Positions 7,244-14,978 of a stretch of DNA of 17,174 nucleotides are shown here, piece after piece. This DNA is from Bacteroidota bacterium (GTDB lineage Bacteria; Bacteroidota; Bacteroidia; Chitinophagales; Chitinophagaceae). Under the pieces are notes generated by a model, which did not search any database, had not been told where the DNA came from, and saw nothing but the letters and a program-made list of their open reading frames with translations. The stretch is taken from the NCBI GenBank assembly GCA_023429985.1, contig JAEZCV010000221.1, positions 1 to 17,174 on the forward strand, read 5' to 3'. A program made the position numbers and the translations under genes. Each line of letters starts with the position of its first letter. Within the stretch, counting starts at the first letter, position 1.

Positions 7244-9199
7244 ATGAAATATTTTAAACTAAATGTATTTGTTGCTGTATTGATGATGATCATTACCATG
7301 AATTCTTATGGCCAGGGAGGAAAAAAAGAAACCAGCAACAAGGTTAAGTACACCATGACAATTGACATGGATGTTAAAACAAATAAGTTTACCGGTAAGC
7401 AAACCGTTGAATACTGGAACAATTCGCCTGATACGCTCGACCGTGTATTTTTTCATTTATACTGGAATGCCTTTCAGCCCAACAGTATGATGGATGTGCG
7501 CAGCCGCCGCCAGGGTAGCATTACACGTCGCGACAGAGAAGGAAATGAATTTGGCGACTGGGATCCCCGTGTTCGGGACCGCATTGCTAACCTGAAGCCC
7601 GATGAGATAGGATACCAGAATGTTAGTTCCATTAAAATGAATGGAAGAACACAAACAACCAAATTACATGAAACAATTCTTGAAGTGAATCTTGATAAAC
7701 CAATTGCACCAGGTACCAAGGTTGTTTTTGATATGGTTTACGATGCACAGGTTCCCCTGCAGGTGCGGCGCAGTGGCCGCGACAATCCGCAAACCGGCGT
7801 TCGTTATACAATGACACAGTGGTACCCTAAAATGGCAGCATACGATAAAAACGGATGGCATCCCACACCTTATATTGGCCGGGAGTTTTATGGTGTGTGG
7901 GGCGATTTTGATGTTACCATCAATATTGATAGATCTTATATCATTGGTGGTTCGGGTTATTTGCAAAATCCAAATGCTATTGGTTATGGATATGAAGACA
8001 AAGATGTTAAAGTAAAAAGGCCAACGGGAAATAAATTAAGCTGGCGATTTCTTGCACCCGATGTTCATGATTTTGCATGGGCTGCCGATCCGGAATTTAA
8101 ACACATCAAACGCCAGATTCCAAATGGTCCAACCATTCATGTGCTCTATAAAAACCCTGAGAACAGTTCCCAGGAAGATGCGCGTTGGAACCATATTTCC
8201 GAAGCTTCTGAAATAGTTTATCCCTTTATCAAATCAAAATTTGGAGCTTATCCTTATAAGCAATATTCCTATGTTCATGGAGGTGATGGAGGAATGGAAT
8301 ATGCCATGACAACCATGCTTGCCGGCCCAAGCCTTGGTACTGCTTTTCATGAATGGATGCACAGCTGGTACCAGATGGTCCTGGGTATAAATGAATCTTT
8401 GTATCCATGGATGGACGAAGGCTTCACCGAATTCTCAACCAACCTTGTAGAAGAATATTACAGGCGTGAAATGGTGAAAAAACATCTATCCAATAACCCA
8501 ACAGAAGCAAGGAAATCCGATTCCATTGCCCTGAATGCAAAACCTCGTTACCACCAGTCGAATTATAATGGTTACCTGGCGCTGGCAAAAAGTGGAAGGG
8601 AAGAGCCTATGTCAACCCATGCCGATCATTACAATACCAATTACGCATATTCCAATGCGGCCTATTCCAAAGGAGCAGTTTTTCTTGAGCAACTGGGCTA
8701 TATAATTGGTGCGGAAACACGTAACCGCGTGTTGCTTGATCTTTATAACGCGTATAAATTTAAATCGCCCGATGCCGATGACTTTATCAGGCTTGCTGAG
8801 AAAGCTTCGGGAATAAAACTCGACTGGTACAAGAACTATTGGGTTAATACCACCAATACTATTGATTATGGAATTGACAGTTTATGGGAGCAGGGTGGAG
8901 CTACCAATGTAAGATTAAAGAATACTGGTTCCATTCCAATGCCTGTTGATGTAAAAATTAGTTTTAAAGATGGCACTACTGAATGGCATTATATTCCTAT
9001 GTATTTGATGTTTGGTGAAAAGCCGGCAGAGGAGGGACAGGAAAACAGGATCGTTTATGAATCCTGGAAATGGACGCACCCTACCTACGAAATAAATACC
9101 AAGCGTAAACTGGTTGATATCGTTTCAGTTGAAATAGACCCAAGCTACAGGATGGCAGATATTGAAAGACGGAATAATAAAATAGAATTAAAATGGTAA
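7244..9199 (+). CDS. Exported M1-family zinc metallopeptidase
   Basis: It is 651 aa with a signal peptide (1-23, ending SYGQ). The gluzincin motif is complete: HEWMH (369-373), 18 residues, then E392 in MDEGF. Y474 in the AYSKGA segment fits the family's catalytic tyrosine. An N-terminal beta-rich domain (about 30-290) precedes the catalytic domain. The exopeptidase motif GxMEN is altered to GGMEY (349-353), so the Asn is replaced by Tyr. In M1 enzymes this motif recognises the free alpha-amino group, so specificity may differ from a classical aminopeptidase. The C-terminal part (about 540-651) is beta-rich. The start is the ATG 2 nt after the M28 gene. Transcription ends at the bidirectional hairpin 9206-9232. 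Confidence 0.93.
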   Translation: MKYFKLNVFVAVLMMIITMNSYGQGGKKETSNKVKYTMTIDMDVKTNKFTGKQTVEYWNNSPDTLDRVFFHLYWNAFQPNSMMDVRSRRQGSITRRDREGNEFGDWDPRVRDRIANLKPDEIGYQNVSSIKMNGRTQTTKLHETILEVNLDKPIAPGTKVVFDMVYDAQVPLQVRRSGRDNPQTGVRYTMTQWYPKMAAYDKNGWHPTPYIGREFYGVWGDFDVTINIDRSYIIGGSGYLQNPNAIGYGYEDKDVKVKRPTGNKLSWRFLAPDVHDFAWAADPEFKHIKRQIPNGPTIHVLYKNPENSSQEDARWNHISEASEIVYPFIKSKFGAYPYKQYSYVHGGDGGMEYAMTTMLAGPSLGTAFHEWMHSWYQMVLGINESLYPWMDEGFTEFSTNLVEEYYRREMVKKHLSNNPTEARKSDSIALNAKPRYHQSNYNGYLALAKSGREEPMSTHADHYNTNYAYSNAAYSKGAVFLEQLGYIIGAETRNRVLLDLYNAYKFKSPDADDFIRLAEKASGIKLDWYKNYWVNTTNTIDYGIDSLWEQGGATNVRLKNTGSIPMPVDVKISFKDGTTEWHYIPMYLMFGEKPAEEGQENRIVYESWKWTHPTYEINTKRKLVDIVSVEIDPSYRMADIERRNNKIELKW

Positions 9200-9205
9200 T
9201 AGAAA

Positions 9206-9232
9206 ATCCCTGCTTCCGGCAGGGATCTTTTT
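9206..9232. terminator. Bidirectional terminator between convergent genes
   Basis: ATCCCTGC (9206-9213) pairs with GCAGGGAT (9219-9226) around TTCCG, followed by C and five T on the plus strand. On the minus strand a TTTTCTATT run follows. It serves the M1 peptidase gene (+) and rsmG (-); the rsmG stop codon at 9231-9233 overlaps the plus-strand T-tract. Confidence 0.88.
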
Positions 9233-9881
9233 ATGCGTATAAAATATATTTTTCGCGGAAATAAGGTTCATCAAAAATCTTTGAAATTTCAACCATTGCA
9301 GGCCTTGCCCCGCTTTCAAAGATCTCCTGGGCAAGGTCGCCGCCTTTCAGGCAAATAAGTCCTGATTTATACTGCACCTTTTCTCCATCATCTCCATCAA
9401 ACATATAACTACCTTTTTTTAACAACGGCCTGGTCCATCTCAAAAGATCTTTTAAAGGAGCTACGGCACGGCTCACTGCAAAATCAAACTTCCTGTTCTT
9501 TATTTCTTCGGCCCTTGCATGTTGTGTTGTTACATTGCGAAGACCGATCGCCTCTTTAACAGCTTCAATTACTTTTAATTTCTTTCCTATGCTGTCAACC
9601 AAATGAAATTGTACTTCCGGGAAAAAAATGGCAAGAGGAACTCCCGGAAAACCGCCTCCTGTTCCTACATCAATTATATTAAGTCCTCCACTGAAATTAA
9701 ATGCAGCTGCAATACTTAAGGAATGAAGAATATGTTTTTCATACAGACCTTCCATGTCTTTCCTTGAAATAACATTGATCTTCTGGTTCCATTCGGCATA
9801 CAATTCGCCTAAAGCTTCAAACTGTTTATGCTGCCGGGGCGTAAAATCTGAAAAGTATTTTAATAATATTTCCAAGTGCAA
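9231..9881 (-). CDS. rsmG: 16S rRNA (guanine527-N7)-methyltransferase
   Basis: RsmG methylates N7 of G527 in the 530 loop of 16S rRNA using SAM. The full frame is 216 aa (E. coli 207 aa). Signatures are WNQKINVISR (31-40), the SAM motif IIDVGTGGGFPGVPLA (69-84) and VSRAVAPL (136-143). The start is unusual. The frame is closed upstream by a TAG at 9899-9897, and the first internal ATG (residue 43) lies past conserved sequence. Translation must therefore begin at TTG 9881 or, matching the family N-terminus M-E-[IL]-x-x-K-Y-F better, at the TTG at 9875 (214 aa). It lies 44 nt downstream of the glycosyltransferase gene. A TACCTTTA on the minus strand (9917-9910) could be its own weak -7 box. Confidence 0.96.
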   Translation of the reverse strand: MHLEILLKYFSDFTPRQHKQFEALGELYAEWNQKINVISRKDMEGLYEKHILHSLSIAAAFNFSGGLNIIDVGTGGGFPGVPLAIFFPEVQFHLVDSIGKKLKVIEAVKEAIGLRNVTTQHARAEEIKNRKFDFAVSRAVAPLKDLLRWTRPLLKKGSYMFDGDDGEKVQYKSGLICLKGGDLAQEIFESGARPAMVEISKIFDEPYFREKYILYA

Positions 9882-9925
9882 AAAATTGATAAAAAACTAC
9901 AAAAACCCGGTAAAGGTAAATTGAA

Positions 9926-11044
9926 TTAGTTCCAGTTCTTTTTAGGTTTTCTCCAAAGACTGGGCATAAAAAGAAGGTAATAAAAAAACATCCAGAGATC
10001 CCAGAAAATGAATAAAGGAAACAGGTCTGATTCATTTAACCTTTTCATTGACCTGTGCCAGATGATTGCCTGCACCATCCATTTTACTCCCAACGGAATC
10101 AGTGCCATCCACCAGTTATAGAAAAAAATGGAAGCCACCAGATTGGGATAAAAAAGGAAAATGGTTACTGTGTATAATCCTAATAAAAATTTATGAGATG
10201 ATTTATAAAATTTTCCGGTTGTGTAATGGCGATGCTTCTGTCGCATCCAGTCCTTCCATCTTTCTTTAGGTTTTGAAATAGTGAAAGCTTCTTTATCAAG
10301 CACCACTGCTGTGTTGCGACTATTTGCAACTTTATTAATAAACAGGTCATCATCTCCGCTGGGTATATGGTTAATGGAGGAAAAGCCTTTGTTTCTTATG
10401 AAGACATCTTTTTTATAGGCCAGGTTTCTTCCAACGCCCATATAGGGTTTCCCAGCCAGGGCGTATCCAAAATATTGAAGCGCGGTATGAAAGGTTTCAA
10501 AACGGATCACTTTATTTAAAAATCCGGGTTTCCTGGAGTACGCGCCATAGCCAAGTGCAACCTCCACTCCATTAGAAAAAGCATCCTGCATTTTAAACAT
10601 CCATTTTTCGCTGGAAGGCACACAGTCGGCATCAGTGAGCAGCACTATTTCATGTTTGGCTTCTTTAATACCAACTGATAACGGGAATTTTTTGCCGGCG
10701 ATCATTTTAGCTTCCTGGCTAAGTTCAACTATATGTAATTTTTTAAAAGTTCTTTTTAGTTCTTCAAGAATGTATTTAGAATCATCAACGGAGTTATCAT
10801 TAACAACAATCACTTCATTAGTAGTAGGATATTCCTGAACCAGAACACCGGGAAGATTTCTTGCAAGGTTTTCATCTTCGTCGCGGGCGCATACAACCAC
10901 AGAAACCGGGTGTTGCTGGGTTTGTATTTTTGTTTGCTGCCTGTAAAAAGCAACCCGGCGAAAAAAATACAGGTAATAAAAAAGCTGCACAGCGGTAACA
11001 GCTACCAATGCGTAAAAAATTACGGCGCCCCAACTCATAAGCAT
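9926..11044 (-). CDS. Membrane-anchored family 2 glycosyltransferase
   Basis: From the ATG at 11044 it is 372 aa; another ATG follows at 11038, and the longer frame starts at a TTG. One N-terminal membrane segment (about 5-27) is followed by a GT-A catalytic domain with CARDE (52-56), VNDNSVDDS (81-89), the DxD-like TDADC (137-141) and GDDD (230-233), the likely acid motif. A basic KPKERWKDWMRQKHRHY stretch (258-274) occupies the place of the Q/RxxRW motif of processive synthases, but it is not a clean match. Two or three membrane helices close the protein (about 288-308, 311-328, 343-360). The architecture suggests transfer of a sugar to a lipid or nascent envelope polysaccharide at the inner membrane. 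Donor and acceptor cannot be named. It precedes rsmG in the same direction. Confidence 0.87.
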   Translation of the reverse strand: MLMSWGAVIFYALVAVTAVQLFYYLYFFRRVAFYRQQTKIQTQQHPVSVVVCARDEDENLARNLPGVLVQEYPTTNEVIVVNDNSVDDSKYILEELKRTFKKLHIVELSQEAKMIAGKKFPLSVGIKEAKHEIVLLTDADCVPSSEKWMFKMQDAFSNGVEVALGYGAYSRKPGFLNKVIRFETFHTALQYFGYALAGKPYMGVGRNLAYKKDVFIRNKGFSSINHIPSGDDDLFINKVANSRNTAVVLDKEAFTISKPKERWKDWMRQKHRHYTTGKFYKSSHKFLLGLYTVTIFLFYPNLVASIFFYNWWMALIPLGVKWMVQAIIWHRSMKRLNESDLFPLFIFWDLWMFFYYLLFMPSLWRKPKKNWN

Positions 11045-11049
11045 GAAGG

Positions 11050-11057
11050 CGAAGATA
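11050..11057 (-). promoter_or_regulatory. Candidate -7 box for the glycosyltransferase gene
   Basis: TATCTTCG on the minus strand differs from TAnnTTTG at one fixed position. It ends 6 nt before the ATG at 11044 and 12 nt before the ATG at 11038. If real, the transcript would be leaderless or nearly so, and the second ATG may be the better start. Confidence 0.35.
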
Positions 11058-11177
11058 ATCTGTTTGCATTCTCCGAAACTGAATAGTAACAAGGATTTTT
11101 ATGAAATTTTATCCCCGTTTTTGCCCGGCTGAACTTCTTTCAGATCTTATAAGCTGCATTAAACCTATACCCTCCAT

Positions 11178-11185
11178 TATCTTTG
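11178..11185 (+). promoter_or_regulatory. Bacteroidota -7 box (TATCTTTG) for tgt
   Basis: TATCTTTG is an exact TAnnTTTG match that ends only 7 nt before the tgt ATG at 11193. Since transcription usually starts about 5-8 nt after the box, the mRNA would be leaderless or have a 1-2 nt leader. No clear -33 TTG is present. Confidence 0.65.
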
Positions 11186-11192
11186 CGCCCTT

Positions 11193-12332
11193 ATGCCAGC
11201 ATTAGCTTTTGATTTGATAAGGACGGATGAACGAACAGCGGCAAGGGCCGGAACCATCACCACCGACCATGGAAAGATTGAAACCCCCATTTTTATGCCT
11301 GTGGGAACCATTGGAAGCGTGAAAAGCATTTCTCAGCAACAGTTGAAATCAGAGATCGATCCGCATATAATTCTTGGAAACACCTATCATTTATACCTGC
11401 GGCCCGGAATGGAAACCATGGAAGCTGCAGGCGGCTTACATAGTTTTATGAACTGGGATCGCCCTGTGCTTACCGATAGCGGGGGTTACCAGGTTTTTTC
11501 TCTTGCTGCCAATCGAAAGATCAATGAAGAAGGAGTGATGTTTCAAAGTCATATAGATGGAAGCAAACATCTTTTTACTCCGGAAAGGGTAATGGATATT
11601 CAAAGGTCCATTGGTGGCGATATTATGATGGCCTTTGATGAATGTCCGCCTGCCAATTCGGAATATAAATATGCTTTAGATTCAATGAATCTTACACATC
11701 GCTGGCTCGACCGGTGTGTGAATCATTTTAGTGATACAACCGCGAAATATGCGCATGATCAAAATCTTTTTCACATTGTGCAGGGTGCCGTTTTCCACGA
11801 CCTCAGAAAAGCTTCCTGTGAATACATCGCATCAAAAAATGCTACGGGAAATGCTATTGGTGGTTTAAGTGTGGGAGAACCCGAACCTGTGATGTACGAA
11901 ATTTGCCAGCTATGCTGCGAAAATCTGCCCCAAAACAAACCGCGTTACCTTATGGGTGTTGGAACGCCATGGAATATTTTGGAGTGCATTGCTCTTGGCG
12001 TAGATATGTTCGATTGCGTTATGCCTACGCGCAACGGCCGAAACGCCATGCTTTTTACCACGAAGGGGGTAATTAATATTGATAATAAAAAATGGGAAAG
12101 AGATTTTTCGCCGATAGACGATGAACTGGATTGCGAAACAAGTCATTATTATAATAAAGCCTACCTAAGGCATTTGTTCAAATCGGGAGAGATCTTAGGA
12201 CTTACCATTGCCAGCATTCATAACCTGGCATTTTATCTGTGGCTGGTAAAGCAGGCACGCCAACATATACTCGATGGTGATTTTCATTCCTGGAAAAATG
12301 ATATCCTGCCGGTGATCAAAACCAGGCTTTAA
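11193..12332 (+). CDS. tgt: tRNA-guanine transglycosylase (queuine/preQ1)
   Basis: TGT exchanges G34 for preQ1 in tRNAs with GUN anticodons during queuosine synthesis. It is 379 aa, and alignment to the family from its first residues supports the start. Catalytic D95 (LTDSGGYQ) and the nucleophile D274 (DMFDCVMPTRNGRN) are present, as are DECPP (149-153) and GGLSVGE (223-229). The usual zinc site (three Cys plus one His; C318, C320, C323, H349 in the Zymomonas enzyme) is incomplete. The corresponding residues are L312, C314, S317 and H343, so two of four ligands are missing while the surrounding YNKAYLRHL and IASIHNL are kept. lptF/G follows 69 nt later with no strong terminator between. Confidence 0.97.
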   Translation: MPALAFDLIRTDERTAARAGTITTDHGKIETPIFMPVGTIGSVKSISQQQLKSEIDPHIILGNTYHLYLRPGMETMEAAGGLHSFMNWDRPVLTDSGGYQVFSLAANRKINEEGVMFQSHIDGSKHLFTPERVMDIQRSIGGDIMMAFDECPPANSEYKYALDSMNLTHRWLDRCVNHFSDTTAKYAHDQNLFHIVQGAVFHDLRKASCEYIASKNATGNAIGGLSVGEPEPVMYEICQLCCENLPQNKPRYLMGVGTPWNILECIALGVDMFDCVMPTRNGRNAMLFTTKGVINIDNKKWERDFSPIDDELDCETSHYYNKAYLRHLFKSGEILGLTIASIHNLAFYLWLVKQARQHILDGDFHSWKNDILPVIKTRL

Positions 12333-12401
12333 CGAAATGCTTAGAAGTAAGCAGGGTTTCAGGATGAATAATTTCATTATAAATAACTTACTTCGTTTTT
12401 A

Positions 12402-13484
12402 ATGATCACCAAGATCGACTGGTATATAATTAAAAAATTCCTGGTAACTTTTTTTTCCAGCATGTTTATCATGACCACACTTGCTGTGGCCATAGACATA
12501 AGCGAAAAAACCGATGATTTTGTAAAATCAGGTCTTACCAGCAGCCAGATCTTTCGTGAATATTATATTGGTTTCATTCCCTGGATCTGGGGCATGTTAT
12601 ATCCTTTGTTTGTTTTTATTGCTGTTATTTTCTTTACAAGTAAAATGGCACTTCGTTCGGAAGTGATTGCCATTCTTGCCAGCGGTGTTTCCTATAACAG
12701 GTGGTTAAGGCCCTATTTAATTGCAGGCCTTTTCTTTGCTATTCTGTTATTTTTCGCGGCTCGATTTGTTTTACCAAAAGGCAATGATATCCGAAGCAGC
12801 TTTCAGTCAACTTATATCGACAGGAACCATTCGGCAGGCGCATTCAATCATATTTACAGGAGAATAGATTCCAACACCTATATAGGTATGCGTAATTACG
12901 ATACGGCAACACGCGCTGCGGGCGGTTTTTTTATGGAGAAAGTTAGGGATAGCCGTGTTTTTTATAATATGCGTGCATTCCGAATTGAGTGGGATACCAG
13001 TGTAAACAAGTGGAAGCTGATAAATGTTGTAGAAAGAGATATCGACAGCATGCAGGAAAATATCCGCAGGAAAGACGTACTTCATATTAATTTGAATCTA
13101 CATCCCCTGGAATTAAAAAAAGATGAATATTTAAAAGATAATCTTACCACACCCGAACTGGCAAATTATATTAAAAATGAAGAAATGCGTGCGGCCGAAG
13201 GTCTTAACCCAATGAAAGTGGAGTTATACAGGCGAACAGCCACACCCTTTACAGTTTTGCTGCTAACAATTATAGGTGCTGTTATTGCAGGAAGAAAAAC
13301 CCGTGGAGGAAGCGGTTTACACATGGCCATCGGGATTGTAATTGCAGCTGTTTTTATAGTTTCTGATAAGTTCTCCACCACCTTTTCGGTAAAAGGAAAC
13401 CTGCCTCCCATTCTTGCAGCCTGGATACCTAATTTATTCTTCAGTTTAGTTGCAATTTACCTCTACAGGAAAGCCCCCAAATAA
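12402..13484 (+). CDS. LptF/LptG-family permease
   Basis: It is 360 aa with the LptF/LptG (YjgP/YjgQ) layout: three N-terminal membrane helices (about 12-31, 57-79, 104-124), a large periplasmic domain (about 125-280, expected beta-jellyroll) and three C-terminal helices (about 281-297, 306-325, 337-356). Conserved features include LRSEVIAILASGVS (84-97), where the cytoplasmic coupling helix contacts LptB, and the YRRTATPF segment entering TM4 (276-283). In the Lpt pathway such proteins extract lipopolysaccharide from the inner membrane using the LptB ATPase. Whether it is the LptF or LptG partner cannot be decided. It follows tgt in the same direction. TTACTTCG (12388-12395) is a weak possible promoter box. 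Confidence 0.9.
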   Translation: MITKIDWYIIKKFLVTFFSSMFIMTTLAVAIDISEKTDDFVKSGLTSSQIFREYYIGFIPWIWGMLYPLFVFIAVIFFTSKMALRSEVIAILASGVSYNRWLRPYLIAGLFFAILLFFAARFVLPKGNDIRSSFQSTYIDRNHSAGAFNHIYRRIDSNTYIGMRNYDTATRAAGGFFMEKVRDSRVFYNMRAFRIEWDTSVNKWKLINVVERDIDSMQENIRRKDVLHINLNLHPLELKKDEYLKDNLTTPELANYIKNEEMRAAEGLNPMKVELYRRTATPFTVLLLTIIGAVIAGRKTRGGSGLHMAIGIVIAAVFIVSDKFSTTFSVKGNLPPILAAWIPNLFFSLVAIYLYRKAPK

Positions 13485-13505
13485 TAAAGAACCTTTGTTG
13501 CAATT

Positions 13506-13540
13506 TTGTCGCTCGAGGCGCTTGCCCTAACTTTAGGGGC
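13506..13540 (+). promoter_or_regulatory. Candidate promoter and overlapping inverted repeat, citrate synthase
   Basis: TTG (13506-13508) is separated by 19 nt from TAACTTTA (13528-13535), one mismatch from TAnnTTTG. The -7 box lies inside the inverted repeat CCCTAA-CT-TTAGGG (13525-13538). A start near 13542 would give a leader of about 36 nt. The inverted repeat could be an operator, but no second copy is visible. Confidence 0.4.
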
Positions 13541-13577
13541 CAGGTTTATCCTGCACTAATGAAAAATATCTGAAAAA

Positions 13578-14903
13578 ATGGGAGTAATAAAAGACAGGTT
13601 CAAAGCAAAATCCGATGCGGTTGCTGCAGAAATCAAAGACATTTTAAAAGAACATGGAAATAAAAAGATCGGCGAAGTGCAATTGTCGCAGATCTTCCAG
13701 GGAATGCGTGGTATGACCGGGCTGGTTACCGAAACTTCTTTGCTGGATTCACATGATGGAATACGTTTTAGGGGTTATTCAATTCCTGAACTCCAGGAAA
13801 AACTTCCGAAGGCCGACAATGGTTCGGAGCCGCTTCCGGAAGGATTATTTTATTTAATGCTGGTGGGTGAATTGCCAACCGAAGACGATGTTCAACACCT
13901 CACTGCTGTTTGGCAAAGAAGAAGTCATGTACCTAATCATGTTTTTGCCACTATTGAAGCCCTTCCCATTAGTACACATCCCATGACGCAGTTTGTAGTT
14001 GCCATTATGGCTTTGCAAACCGAAAGTCAGTTTGCCAAGCGTTATGCCGCCGGCATGAGCAAAAAAGATTATTGGGAAGCTGTTTTTGATGATTCAATGG
14101 ACCTCATTGCCCGCTTACCAAGGATCGCCGCTTATATCTACCGACGGAAGTATAAAGGTGGTGATCATATTCAGCCAAATGGTTTATTCGACTGGTCGGG
14201 CAATTTTGCGCACATGATGGGTTACAAGGACGAAAGCTTTAAAGAACTTATGCGTTTATATATGACCATTCATGCCGACCATGAAGGTGGTAATGTTTCG
14301 GCGCATACAACGCACCTGGTTGGTTCGGCACTTAGCGACCCTTATTTAAGTTATGCGGCCGGAATGAATGGGCTTGCAGGCCCGCTGCATGGGTTGGCCA
14401 ACCAGGAAGTGATCAAATGGATCTTCGAAATGCGTGAAGACCTGAACACCGATCTTCCTACAAAACAGCAAATTGAGGACTACGTAAAAAAGACTTTGGA
14501 AGAAGGCAAGGTTGTTCCAGGATATGGCCACGCCGTATTAAGAAAAACCGATCCCAGGTTTTCTGCACAAATGGAATTCGGAAAGAAACATATGCCGGAT
14601 GACCCGCTGGTGCAAACGGTCTGGAATATTTATGAAGCCGTTCCGCCAATTTTGCAATCACTGGGAAAAATTAAAAACCCATGGCCCAATGTTGATGCCC
14701 ATAGTGGTGCATTGCTGGTACATTATGGCATGGTAGAATATGAATTTTATACAGTTTTATTTGCAGTGAGTCGTTCACTTGGTGTTTTATCGAGCTTATG
14801 TTGGGACAGGGCGCTGGGCTTCCCGCTGGAAAGGCCTAAATCTGTTACCACCGAGCAGGTAAAAAAATGGTTGAAGGGTGAAGACGAGATCTGGGGAGAA
14901 TAA
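13578..14903 (+). CDS. gltA: Citrate synthase, mitochondrial-like type
   Basis: This condenses acetyl-CoA and oxaloacetate to citrate, the entry step of the TCA cycle. It is 441 aa. The catalytic triad is visible: H271 (PLHGLAN), H318 (PGYGHAV) and D373 (NVDAHSG), equivalent to pig H274, H320 and D375. Oxaloacetate-binding positions H235, R327, R399 and R419 are also kept. The second half, such as HEGGNVSAHTTHLVGSALS (235-253), MNGLAGPLHGLANQEV (263-278), GHAVLRKTDPR (317-327) and GFPLERPKS (414-422), is strikingly like animal mitochondrial citrate synthase and unlike E. coli-type GltA. This suggests a dimeric type I enzyme without the NADH-inhibited N-terminal domain. The N-terminal 30 residues are a charged helix with no signal peptide. 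A strong bidirectional terminator follows. Confidence 0.97.
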   Translation: MGVIKDRFKAKSDAVAAEIKDILKEHGNKKIGEVQLSQIFQGMRGMTGLVTETSLLDSHDGIRFRGYSIPELQEKLPKADNGSEPLPEGLFYLMLVGELPTEDDVQHLTAVWQRRSHVPNHVFATIEALPISTHPMTQFVVAIMALQTESQFAKRYAAGMSKKDYWEAVFDDSMDLIARLPRIAAYIYRRKYKGGDHIQPNGLFDWSGNFAHMMGYKDESFKELMRLYMTIHADHEGGNVSAHTTHLVGSALSDPYLSYAAGMNGLAGPLHGLANQEVIKWIFEMREDLNTDLPTKQQIEDYVKKTLEEGKVVPGYGHAVLRKTDPRFSAQMEFGKKHMPDDPLVQTVWNIYEAVPPILQSLGKIKNPWPNVDAHSGALLVHYGMVEYEFYTVLFAVSRSLGVLSSLCWDRALGFPLERPKSVTTEQVKKWLKGEDEIWGE

Positions 14904-14920
14904 TAAATTGAATTAAAAAT

Positions 14921-14948
14921 AAAAGGCCGGAGCATTTCCGGCCTTTTT
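14921..14948. terminator. Bidirectional terminator, citrate synthase / receiver gene
   Basis: AAAGGCCGGA (14922-14931) pairs with TCCGGCCTTT (14937-14946) around GCATT. T-runs follow on the plus strand (14944-14948) and on the minus strand (TTTTATTTTTAATTC). It separates the convergent citrate synthase and receiver genes. Confidence 0.92.
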
Positions 14949-14978
14949 AATTTATCTGACTATTATATTAAATAAGTT

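Noticed and set aside
12338..12353. Hairpin TGCTTA-GAAG-TAAGCA after tgt as a terminator
   Set aside because: Only 6 bp, AT-containing and followed by GGGTTTC without a T-tract; it probably does not stop transcription into lptF/G.
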